From Thiopseudomonas sp. (GTDB lineage: Bacteria; Pseudomonadota; Gammaproteobacteria; Pseudomonadales; Pseudomonadaceae): a DNA stretch of 64,000 nt. The position numbers and the translations under genes are program-made. The notes beneath the pieces are model-generated. The model saw only the letters and a list, made by a program, of their open reading frames with translations. It was not told the origin of the DNA and did not search any database. This document shows, one piece after another, positions 18,074 to 25,515 of this stretch (positions are counted from its first letter, which is position 1; every line of letters starts with the position of its first letter). The stretch lies in assembly GCA_023228985.1 (NCBI GenBank), contig JALOAC010000007.1:1-64000 (forward strand). The letters run 5' to 3'.

Positions 18074-20064
18074 TGCAGCAGCAGGATTTATTTAGTGTAC
18101 CGTGTGAAATCGAGCATGAAAATGTACAGCTTGGCAGCGTGCAGGACACACTTAGGCGCTGGCTTGACAGCAAAACTCTTCGGCCGTTGGACTGTGCGTT
18201 TGCCGAGTTTTGCTGGCAGTTGGATCCAGCGGCTACAGAGGCGGTGTTATTCGCCGCCTTGCTCAGCCGTATGCTGGCTGACGGGCATATCTGTTTGGAT
18301 TTTTCGCTATCCAGCGCGCAATTGGAAACCCTGTTTGCCGATCCGGATGAGCGCCTAGCTATTAGAGCGCTGCTTGCTGAGTTGGATTTTGAGCATTTAG
18401 CCAGCGCGGGCTTTGTCACTCGTGAGCCGAACGCTCACGCCGCGCCCTTGGTGTTGCAAGACAGCCGCCTGTATTTATACCGCTACTGGAATTACGAAAC
18501 CGAGGTGGTGCAGTTGTTAAGCCAACGGTTAGGTCAACCCTGTGCAGTGGGTGAGGGCTTTGTTCAGCAGTTAAACAACCTATTTCCCGCTGGTACTACA
18601 AACAGCACCGATTGGCAAAAAGTGGCCTGCGCTATGGCCGCGACCGGCAATTTCACCCTGATAACCGGCGGTCCCGGCACAGGTAAAACCACCACCGTGG
18701 TGCGCCTGCTGGCGCTGTTGCAAGAACAAGCCATGCGTGAGCAGCAACGACCCCTGTATGTGCGTCTCGCCGCGCCTACCGGTAAGGCCGCCGCACGTTT
18801 AACAGAGTCGATTAGCCAGCAAATTGCTGCTTTGCCCGTCACGGAAGCGATTCGTGACAGCATTCCGGCGCAGGTCAGCACCTTGCACCGGTTACTGGGC
18901 AGCTTGCCGCATACGCGTGATTTTAAACACCATCGGCAAAATCCATTATTGCTGGATGTGCTGGTGGTGGACGAAGCCTCGATGATTGATCTGGACATGA
19001 TGCACAGTCTGTTGCAGGCGTTACCTGAGCATGCGCGGTTGATTTTGCTCGGTGATAAAGATCAGTTGGCTTCAGTGGAAGCCGGTTCGGTGTTGGGTGA
19101 GCTGTGTTTGCATGCTGAGCAGGGGCTTTATACCGAGCAAACACGGGCTGAGCTGGCCGCCCTCTGTGGGACGCCGGTGAGTCATCCGCAATTACAACCC
19201 GGTGATGCGCGGCATACGATTGAACAGCGCACGGTGATGCTGCGCGACTCAAGGCGTTTTGCGGGGGATTCAGGCATCGGGCGACTGGCCGCGGCGGTGA
19301 ATCAAATGGATGTGCGCCAAGCGCAAGACTTGTTACAAACGCCCAGCGCAGAGTTAGCGTATCTGCAGTTAACCAGTGCAGTCGCCGCGCCGCTAAAAGA
19401 GTTGATCATCTCTGGGTATCAGGCTTATGTGCACATCTTGCAACAGGAACGTCCAGCCAAAACGGCTGAGCTGGACGAGTATCAAGAGTGGGCCGCGCGC
19501 ATGCTGCGCACCTTTGATGAGTTTCGTCTGCTCTGCGCGGTGCGCGCCGGTGATTTTGGCGTGCAAGCGATTAACCGTTTGGCCGAAACCGTACTGCGTA
19601 ACGCTTTCGCGTTAGATGAAGGCGCTTGGTATGAAGGACGCCCGGTAATAGTCACCCGCAACAACTATGGGCTAGGCTTGATGAATGGTGATATTGGTAT
19701 CGCCGTTAAAGTTCCGGACGGCAGTGGCGACACAGCGCTGCGCGTTGCGTTTGTCCAAGCTGAAGGGGAGTCGCAGGTACGCTTTGTCTTGCCGAGCCGT
19801 TTAACCGAGGTTGAAACGGTGTTCGCCATGACGGTACACAAATCCCAAGGCTCCGAGTTTAACCATGCGGCGGTGCTGATTCCTGAACGTGACAATCCCG
19901 TTTTAAGTAAAGAGTTGCTTTATACCGGCATTACGCGCGCCAAGCACAAGCTGAGCTTGCTGGAGGCGGGCAGGGGCGTATTTGCCCAAGCAATAAAGAA
20001 AAAAATCAGCAGAAACAGCGGGTTGCGTAGCGCTTTGGCAGTTGTAAGCGGTGCGGGAGGGTAG
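18073..20064 (+). CDS. recD: Exodeoxyribonuclease V subunit alpha, RecD
   Basis: RecD, the fast 5'-to-3' helicase of RecBCD, 663 residues. Walker A is GGPGTGKTT (199-207), Walker B is LVVDEASMID, and the late helicase motifs are MTVHKSQGSEF and LLYTGITRAKHKL. The N-terminal 190 residues form the RecB-contacting domain. Its ATG overlaps the recB stop by one base. Long REP-rich DNA follows the stop and there is no clear terminator. The length is close to E. coli RecD (608), slightly larger. Confidence 0.97.
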   Translation: MQQQDLFSVPCEIEHENVQLGSVQDTLRRWLDSKTLRPLDCAFAEFCWQLDPAATEAVLFAALLSRMLADGHICLDFSLSSAQLETLFADPDERLAIRALLAELDFEHLASAGFVTREPNAHAAPLVLQDSRLYLYRYWNYETEVVQLLSQRLGQPCAVGEGFVQQLNNLFPAGTTNSTDWQKVACAMAATGNFTLITGGPGTGKTTTVVRLLALLQEQAMREQQRPLYVRLAAPTGKAAARLTESISQQIAALPVTEAIRDSIPAQVSTLHRLLGSLPHTRDFKHHRQNPLLLDVLVVDEASMIDLDMMHSLLQALPEHARLILLGDKDQLASVEAGSVLGELCLHAEQGLYTEQTRAELAALCGTPVSHPQLQPGDARHTIEQRTVMLRDSRRFAGDSGIGRLAAAVNQMDVRQAQDLLQTPSAELAYLQLTSAVAAPLKELIISGYQAYVHILQQERPAKTAELDEYQEWAARMLRTFDEFRLLCAVRAGDFGVQAINRLAETVLRNAFALDEGAWYEGRPVIVTRNNYGLGLMNGDIGIAVKVPDGSGDTALRVAFVQAEGESQVRFVLPSRLTEVETVFAMTVHKSQGSEFNHAAVLIPERDNPVLSKELLYTGITRAKHKLSLLEAGRGVFAQAIKKKISRNSGLRSALAVVSGAGG

Positions 20065-20074
20065 ATTGCCGGAA

Positions 20075-20290
20075 AATCCCAATCGCGCAAAAGTTGCGCT
20101 CCCACAGTAGCGCGACTTTTGTGAAATCCGACTTATTGGGGAAACTGGCAGCAATGTTTGTGGGAGCCCAGCTTCTGGGCGATGCGGACTTTAAAACCAG
20201 CTCAGGTATTGCCGGAAAATCCCACTCGCGCAAAAGTTGCGCTCCTACCAATGGTGTGCATTCCACATCGCGCAAAAGTTGTGTCCAACA
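20075..20290. repeat. Cluster of four REP elements
   Basis: Downstream of recD lie a reverse REP (about 20084-20108, TCGCGCAAAAGTTGCGCTCC), a forward variant (20158-20183, GTGGGAGCCCAGCTTCTGGGC), a second reverse copy (about 20226-20248), and a degraded reverse copy (about 20267-20288). The phrase GCCGGAAAATCCCA precedes two of them. The inverted first pair has the REPIN arrangement. No gene is seen between 20065 and 20333. Confidence 0.8.
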
Positions 20291-20333
20291 AATGGGTATA
20301 TCGAGCGAAGCAATGAGTTGCTTACAGAGAGTC

Positions 20334-20642
20334 TTAAGTTAAGCCTGAGACCTGTGCTGCGCTATTTTCATTTTTGCGCAGTTCTTTTTGTATAAATATT
20401 TCAACCGGTACAAAGGCAAAGGGAATAAAGGCGGCTAAGAACATTAACAGCCAAACACCCACAGACCAGCCTTGCTTATAGGCGGCCAGAAGTGACAGGA
20501 CTAAATACAAAATAAACAACGCGCCATGTGCCATACCAAGTGTATAAACAAACTCTCTGCTAATAAAACCAAATGTTACACACAGAATAAGCAGGTAAGA
20601 GATGCCCTCTGTTAGGCTTGTGATTCGGAAAAAATTTAACAC
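20334..20642 (-). CDS. DUF3817 small membrane protein
   Basis: Integral membrane protein of 102 residues with three predicted helices and the family signatures FRITSLTEGISYLLIL at the N-terminus, LGMAHGALFILY in the middle and a VPVEIFIQKEL end. This fits DUF3817 (a family related to the YdzA-type proteins), whose function is unknown. It would sit in the inner membrane. It runs against recD and is divergent from tsdBA. No partner is suggested by the context. Confidence 0.75.
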   Translation of the reverse strand: MLNFFRITSLTEGISYLLILCVTFGFISREFVYTLGMAHGALFILYLVLSLLAAYKQGWSVGVWLLMFLAAFIPFAFVPVEIFIQKELRKNENSAAQVSGLT

Positions 20643-20818
20643 CTGAAGCTCCTAATGGCTGGCTGGGTGCGCATCATGCCGGAAGTTGTGACTAACTTAT
20701 AGTGTCGCGCTGAATCAATCACACAATAATCCTTGCTAAACGCTGCAATATACGAATTTGAACCGGGTAAATGTCCATAAGGACCTTGGTAGTATGCTTA
20801 TAGTCTATATTTGGATAT

Positions 20819-20855
20819 ACCGTTGTGGTACGGTTTGCCTGTGACGGTTTGTCAC
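20819..20855. promoter_or_regulatory. Two palindromes upstream of tsdB
   Basis: ACCGT-TGTGGT-ACGGT (20819-20834) and GTGAC-GGTTT-GTCAC (20841-20855) lie side by side about 75-105 bases before the tsdB start. Both are perfect five-base inverted repeats. They may be operators for a regulator of the thiosulfate dehydrogenase genes. No regulator is encoded next to tsdBA, and I cannot assign one. Confidence 0.4.
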
Positions 20856-20926
20856 GTCAGTATTGAACAGCACTTGTATTAGTGCGGAGTGCAGTAAAAG
20901 CAGATTCGATTGACTGTGAGGTGGGG

Positions 20927-21568
20927 ATGAAAAAGTATCAGTGTATGACTTTGATAGCGGCGGGTTTAAGCCTAGCTATCTCTTCGGCGTCAGCCTTGGA
21001 GGGCGATGCGCAGGCCGGCAAAGAAGCTACTGTTATGTGCGTTGCTTGCCATCAGGGAGATGGTGGAGGGATGAATATACCAAAGGGTGAATCTTGGCCA
21101 GCACTTTCCGGTCTTGATGCAGATTATATGTATAAGCAGCTTCAAGATATTAAAAGTGGTGCAAGGGAAAGTGTGACGATGAAGGCTTTTGTTAGCACGC
21201 TAACAGATAAGCAGATGAGAGATGTGTCTGTTTATTATAGTCAGTTACCTGCTGTAGCTGGTAAGGGCGGAGAAGATGTAACAGAGGAAGAGTTGGCGCA
21301 TGGTGAGAAACTGGCCATGCAAGGTGATTGGGACCGCTATATCGTCCCTTGCAAAAGCTGCCATGGTCCAAATAACCAAGGGGCAGGCCAGCATTTTCCT
21401 GGCATCGCAGGGCAACATGCGGGATACATTTCCGATCAGTTGCACGCATGGAAAAAAGGGAAGCGTCATAACGATCCTCAGCACTTGATGCTAGCGATAG
21501 CAGAACGTTTAGACGATAACGATATCCGCGCTGTATCTGCGTGGCTTTCACGTCAGCCAGCACAGTAG
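20927..21568 (+). CDS. tsdB: Dihaem cytochrome c TsdB, electron acceptor of TsdA
   Basis: Periplasmic dihaem cytochrome c4-like protein of 213 residues. A signal peptide (ending around SSASA) precedes two haem sites, CVACH and CKSCH, one in each half. In Pseudomonas stutzeri and relatives, tsdB sits directly upstream of tsdA and its product takes electrons from thiosulfate dehydrogenase; gene order, size and haem number all agree. I chose ATG 20927, preceded by GAGGTGGGG, rather than the frame's first codon at 20882. tsdA begins 16 bases after the stop, so they form an operon. The tsdB name rests on context more than sequence; a generic cytochrome c4 is the alternative. Confidence 0.8.
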   Translation: MKKYQCMTLIAAGLSLAISSASALEGDAQAGKEATVMCVACHQGDGGGMNIPKGESWPALSGLDADYMYKQLQDIKSGARESVTMKAFVSTLTDKQMRDVSVYYSQLPAVAGKGGEDVTEEELAHGEKLAMQGDWDRYIVPCKSCHGPNNQGAGQHFPGIAGQHAGYISDQLHAWKKGKRHNDPQHLMLAIAERLDDNDIRAVSAWLSRQPAQ

Positions 21569-21584
21569 TAAGGAGGCTAAGTCA

Positions 21585-22586
21585 ATGAGAAATAGAACGT
21601 TTTTATTCGCTCAAGCAATCGCGGGTGCAGTAGCTTTATCAGCCAGTGCTGTTCAGGCGGATATACAATACCCAGTCAATAATCCTCAACCCAAAGAAGG
21701 GCAGTATGTTCACGTGCCGCCTACGATGGAGGATTTGGAAAAAACTGAATTCCATCCAGAACTTAAGCGCGTAATTCGGCGCGGTTATGACTTGTTTATG
21801 AATACGCAACAATTGCGTGGCAAAAACGTCTTTAACAGCATGAACTGCAGCAGTTGTCATATGGGTGAAGGCCGTTTGCCTTTCGCTGGTCCAGTGTGGC
21901 CTGCAGCAGTAATCTTACCGAATTACAGACCCAAAAACGATCATGTCAACAACCTAGAAGAGCGCATCGCTGGCTGCTTTAGCTTCTCCATGAATGGTCA
22001 GCCGCCGGAGTACGGTAGCGATGATATGATTGCCTTGGCTGCTTACCATCAGTGGTTAGCCAAGGGTGTGCCTATTTATTCATCAGGCAAAAATATGTAT
22101 GGTCGTGGTTATCCAAAACTGGCTGAGCCTGAGCAGAAAATGGATTACCAGCGTGGTAAAAAAGTGTATGAAGAAAACTGCATGATTTGCCACTCTAGCG
22201 ACGGTTCAGGTCTGGTGCAAAATGGTAAGGAGGTTTTCCCGGCAGTGTGGGGCGATCGTTCCTACAACTGGGGTGCGGGGATCACGCGTCACTTTACCTT
22301 GTCATCCTTTGTGAAGCACAACATGCCACTAGGTCAACCTAATACACTGACCGATCAGCAGGCTTGGGATGTGGCCTATTACATTAATAGCCATGAGCGT
22401 CCGCAAGAACCGCGCTATACCGGTGATGTGAAGGAAACTAGAGAAAAATATCTGGATACCTTCCATGTGCACACCAATTACGGATTGAAGGTTGAAGGCC
22501 GTTTGTTGGGTGATCATAAGAATACGGGCGAGAAAGACTTCTTAAAACCCGATGTTCTGCGTCCACGCACCTATACCGCCGATTAA
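21585..22586 (+). CDS. tsdA: Thiosulfate dehydrogenase TsdA
   Basis: Periplasmic dihaem enzyme of 333 residues that oxidises two thiosulfates to tetrathionate, and in some species works in reverse. A signal peptide (cleavage near AVQA) is followed by haem site CSSCH (88-92), the conserved Cys131 in ERIAGCFSFSMNG that is the unusual Cys ligand of the active-site haem, haem site CMICH (199-203), and Met247 in KHNMPLG, a likely ligand of haem 2. A good ribosome binding site (AAGGAGG) precedes the ATG. The Cys ligand is what separates TsdA from ordinary dihaem cytochromes, so confidence is high. A strong terminator follows the gene. Confidence 0.92.
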   Translation: MRNRTFLFAQAIAGAVALSASAVQADIQYPVNNPQPKEGQYVHVPPTMEDLEKTEFHPELKRVIRRGYDLFMNTQQLRGKNVFNSMNCSSCHMGEGRLPFAGPVWPAAVILPNYRPKNDHVNNLEERIAGCFSFSMNGQPPEYGSDDMIALAAYHQWLAKGVPIYSSGKNMYGRGYPKLAEPEQKMDYQRGKKVYEENCMICHSSDGSGLVQNGKEVFPAVWGDRSYNWGAGITRHFTLSSFVKHNMPLGQPNTLTDQQAWDVAYYINSHERPQEPRYTGDVKETREKYLDTFHVHTNYGLKVEGRLLGDHKNTGEKDFLKPDVLRPRTYTAD

Positions 22587-22603
22587 GCAGGTTGCAGTAA
22601 TAT

Positions 22604-22636
22604 AAAAAATGGACTCACACGAGTCCATTTTTTTTG
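22604..22636 (+). terminator. Rho-independent terminator after tsdA
   Basis: AAAAAATGGACTC, loop ACAC, GAGTCCATTTTTTTT: a GC-centred stem flanked by A and T runs, starting 18 bases after the tsdA stop. It ends the tsdBA transcript. Confidence 0.93.
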
Positions 22637-22746
22637 TCGTACCCATCAGGTTTAAAGCGAATCACTCGCCTGTAAACAATCTGTGCGTTTGTGTGTATAT
22701 CTAGCTATAATCCCCCATTTATTCATTTGCTGGATTTGGGGTTGCT

Positions 22747-24012
22747 ATGACTAATGATGTTTTAACCTATATGCACGGGTTAGGGCAGGCAGCGCGGGAT
22801 GCTTCGCGGGTGTTGGCCAGTGCTTCAACTGCACAAAAGAATAATGCTTTGTTAGCTACAGCGCAGGAATTAGAGCAGGCCAGTCAGTCGTTATTGGCGG
22901 CCAATGCTAAAGATATGGCTGCAGGACGTGCGAACGGCTTGGATGATGCCATGCTAGATCGCTTAGAGTTAACACCGCAGCGTATTGAAGAGATGATTGA
23001 AGGCTTGCGCCAAGTGGCAGCCCTTCCTGACCCTATTGGCGAAATTCAAGATATGCGCTATGTGCCTTCAGGTATTCAGTTGGGCAAAATGCGTGTGCCG
23101 CTTGGAGTGATAGGCATTATTTATGAGTCACGCCCCAACGTAACAGTTGAGGCGGCTAGTCTGTGCTTGAAATCCGGTAATGCGACTATTTTGCGTGGCG
23201 GCTCTGAAGCCATCCATTCTAACCAGGCCATTGCTGAGTGCATTGTTCGCGCTCTGGCGACCACTGGCTTACCAGCAACAGCTGTACAGGTAGTGGCGAC
23301 GACAGATCGAGCGGCTGTAGGTGCGCTAATTACCATGCCTGAATTTGTCGATGTGATTGTGCCGCGTGGTGGCAAGAGCTTGATTGAGCGTATTTCCCGT
23401 GAAGCCAAGGTGCCGGTAATTAAACATCTTGATGGCGTGTGCCATGTCTATGTCGATGAATTTGCGGACGCAAAAAAAGCGATTCGTGTGGCGGATAACT
23501 CCAAAACGCAGCGTTATGCGCCCTGCAACGCCATGGAAACCTTGCTTGTTCACAGCTCGCAAATTGAGTCAGTGCTCAAGCCTTTGGTGGCTATATTTCA
23601 AGAGAAGAGTGTTGAGCTACGCGGTTGTTCACGCTGCTTAGAACACTTCACCGAAGCTATGCAGCCAGCGACTGAAGACGATTGGTATGCAGAATACAAT
23701 GCGCCAATCTTGGCAGTTAAAATTTTGGATTCGCTGGATGAGGCGATTAAGCATATTAATAAGTACAGCTCGCAGCACACCGATAGCATTATTACGGAAA
23801 ACTATACCCACTCACGTACGTTCTTGACCCAAGTGGATTCTAGCTCGGTGATGATCAACGCTTCGACCCGCTTTGCCGATGGTTTTGAATACGGTCTGGG
23901 CGCTGAAATAGGTATTTCTACGGACAAGCTGCACGCCCGTGGCCCAGTGGGTTTGTTAGGTTTAACGAGTGAAAAATACATAGTCTTTGGTGACGGACAC
24001 ATACGTGGCTAA
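22747..24012 (+). CDS. proA: Gamma-glutamyl phosphate reductase
   Basis: ProA reduces gamma-glutamyl phosphate to glutamate semialdehyde with NADPH in proline synthesis; cytoplasmic. The protein has 421 residues, the usual length. The aldehyde dehydrogenase-like fold is seen through GVIGIIYESRPNVT, KSGNATILRGGSEA, and the catalytic cysteine in RYAPCNAMETLL; the C-terminal segment GLGAEIGISTDKLHARGPVGL is diagnostic. A TATAAT at 22706-22711 may be its -10 box. nadD starts inside the last codons, so proA opens the long housekeeping cluster. Confidence 0.97.
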   Translation: MTNDVLTYMHGLGQAARDASRVLASASTAQKNNALLATAQELEQASQSLLAANAKDMAAGRANGLDDAMLDRLELTPQRIEEMIEGLRQVAALPDPIGEIQDMRYVPSGIQLGKMRVPLGVIGIIYESRPNVTVEAASLCLKSGNATILRGGSEAIHSNQAIAECIVRALATTGLPATAVQVVATTDRAAVGALITMPEFVDVIVPRGGKSLIERISREAKVPVIKHLDGVCHVYVDEFADAKKAIRVADNSKTQRYAPCNAMETLLVHSSQIESVLKPLVAIFQEKSVELRGCSRCLEHFTEAMQPATEDDWYAEYNAPILAVKILDSLDEAIKHINKYSSQHTDSIITENYTHSRTFLTQVDSSSVMINASTRFADGFEYGLGAEIGISTDKLHARGPVGLLGLTSEKYIVFGDGHIRG

Positions 24013-24646
24013 ACGCTTGGCTGTTTTTGGCGGTACCTTTGATCCGGTTCATATAGGGCATTTGCGCAGTGCGTTGGAAGTGGCGCAGGCGTTAAAGTTG
24101 GATGCGGTGCATCTAGTTCCTAATGCGTTGCCGCCACACCGGGCAGCACCCAACGTCAGTGCACAGCAGCGTTTGCAGATGGTGGAGCTAGCGATTGCCA
24201 ATGAGCCTTTGTTAACTGTGGATGCGCGTGAACTTAAACGTGATAAGCCTTCTTGGACCATAGATACACTCATATCGTTACGCCAAGAGCTGGCGCCGCA
24301 CGATCAGTTATTTTTTGTGTTGGGCTGGGATGCTTTTTGTGGTTTGCCTAGTTGGCATCGTTGGAGTGAATTGTTAGAGCACTGCCATCTGTTGGTATTG
24401 CAGCGCCCTGATATGCTACTGCAAGCACCAGCGGCTGTGCATGCGTTTATTGACAACAAAGTAGCTACTGATTGGCAGGAGATAACGAGTCCAGCCGGTT
24501 CGGTGGTTTTTTTACAACAAACCCCCTTGGCTGTTTCCGCTACGCAGATTAGAAAACTGCTAAGCGAAGGCAAAAATATACGTTATTTAGTGCCGGATAC
24601 GGTTTTTGAATTTATACAAACACAGGGCTTGTATCAGCCTGTTTAA
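24005..24646 (+). CDS. nadD: Nicotinate-nucleotide adenylyltransferase
   Basis: NadD adenylates nicotinate mononucleotide in NAD synthesis. The nucleotidyltransferase signature GGTFDPVHIGHLRSA sits at the N-terminus and the ISATQIR-like motif (here VSATQIRKLL) near the C-terminus. I choose GTG 24005, giving a 213-residue protein starting VAKRLAVFGG, the same layout as other Pseudomonas NadD; GTG 23987 would add six unlikely residues. It overlaps proA by eight bases. Placement before rsfS and rlmH is conserved in gamma-proteobacteria. Confidence 0.95.
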   Translation: MAKRLAVFGGTFDPVHIGHLRSALEVAQALKLDAVHLVPNALPPHRAAPNVSAQQRLQMVELAIANEPLLTVDARELKRDKPSWTIDTLISLRQELAPHDQLFFVLGWDAFCGLPSWHRWSELLEHCHLLVLQRPDMLLQAPAAVHAFIDNKVATDWQEITSPAGSVVFLQQTPLAVSATQIRKLLSEGKNIRYLVPDTVFEFIQTQGLYQPV

Positions 24647-24663
24647 CTGAGGTTAGGAATTTA

Positions 24664-25029
24664 ATGTTGCTTAATGAACAAGTAGTAGCTCTGGTAATTG
24701 AAGCACTGGATGACGGTAAAGCCAAAAATATTCTGGATATCGATGTACGCGGCAAAACCAGCGTTACTGATTTTATGGTGATTGCTTCGGGCACGTCGGC
24801 GCGTCATGTCAAAGGTCTTGCTAATGCGGTTTTGGTCAAGGCCAAAGAGCAAGGCTGCAAACCATTGGGCAGTGAAGGTATAGACAATGGTGAGTGGGCG
24901 CTGATTGATTTGGGTGATGTGGTAGTGCATATCATGCAAGAGGAAGTGCGTGAGTTCTATGATCTGGAAAAGCTCTGGCAAGGCGCTGAGCAAAGCCGCA
25001 TTGAACAGGGCACTGTGCAGAGAGATTAA
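24664..25029 (+). CDS. rsfS: Ribosome silencing factor RsfS
   Basis: RsfS binds uL14 on the large ribosomal subunit and blocks joining of subunits when nutrients fall. The protein has 121 residues with the family motifs VTDFMVIASGTSARHVKGLA and GEWALIDLGDVVVHIMQEEVREFYDLEKLW. It lies 17 bases after nadD and 3 before rlmH; the trio is a common operon. Confidence 0.95.
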   Translation: MLLNEQVVALVIEALDDGKAKNILDIDVRGKTSVTDFMVIASGTSARHVKGLANAVLVKAKEQGCKPLGSEGIDNGEWALIDLGDVVVHIMQEEVREFYDLEKLWQGAEQSRIEQGTVQRD

Positions 25030-25032
25030 ACC

Positions 25033-25500
25033 GTGCGCGTTCGTTTAATCACCGTAGGCAGTAAAATGCCGCGCTGGGTAGAAGAAGGCTGGCACACCTA
25101 TGCCAAGCGTATGCCGCCAGAGTTGCAGCTTGATCTGGTTGAAATACCCTTATCTACGCGCAGTAAAAATGCTGATATTGCTCGCTTGATTCGTCAGGAG
25201 GGTGATCTGATGCTGGCTAAGGTGCAGCCAGGCGAGACTGTCGTTACCCTAGAAGTGCAAGGTAAGGCTTGGAGCACTGAACAGCTGGCAGTGGAGTTGG
25301 ATAGGTGGCGTAATGAAGCGCGCACGGTCAATCTAATGGTGGGCGGTCCAGAAGGCTTGGCACAGCAGGTGATTGAGCGTAGCGAGAAAAAATGGTCGTT
25401 ATCACCACTGACTTTGCCCCATCCGTTGGTGCGAATTCTGGTGGGTGAGCAAATCTACCGTGCATGGACTGTGTTAAACGGCCATCCCTATCATAAGTAA
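25033..25500 (+). CDS. rlmH: 23S rRNA pseudouridine-1915 N3-methyltransferase RlmH
   Basis: RlmH is a SPOUT-fold methyltransferase that methylates pseudouridine 1915 in helix 69 of 23S rRNA on the whole ribosome. It has 155 residues, equal to the E. coli enzyme. The SAM-binding knot is shown by NLMVGGPEG and LSPLTLPHPLVRILVGEQIYRAW, and the end HPYHK is invariant. The start is GTG 25033, three bases after rsfS. Confidence 0.96.
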   Translation: MRVRLITVGSKMPRWVEEGWHTYAKRMPPELQLDLVEIPLSTRSKNADIARLIRQEGDLMLAKVQPGETVVTLEVQGKAWSTEQLAVELDRWRNEARTVNLMVGGPEGLAQQVIERSEKKWSLSPLTLPHPLVRILVGEQIYRAWTVLNGHPYHK

Positions 25501-25515
25501 CTAGAGCTTGCTTTT

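Noticed and set aside
17748..18419. 223-codon minus-strand frame opposite recB and recD
   Set aside because: It is a shadow of two well-supported genes; its composition (Ser, Ala, Arg-rich) is what a reverse frame gives.
20334..22586. Horizontal island made of DUF3817 gene and tsdBA
   Set aside because: REPs at one side and a specialised trait are suggestive, but there is no integrase, tRNA or direct repeat, and codon use looks like that of the neighbours.
20927..22586. Cytochrome pair of a denitrification or peroxidase system
   Set aside because: The Cys131 haem ligand and the tsdB-tsdA order fit thiosulfate dehydrogenase better.
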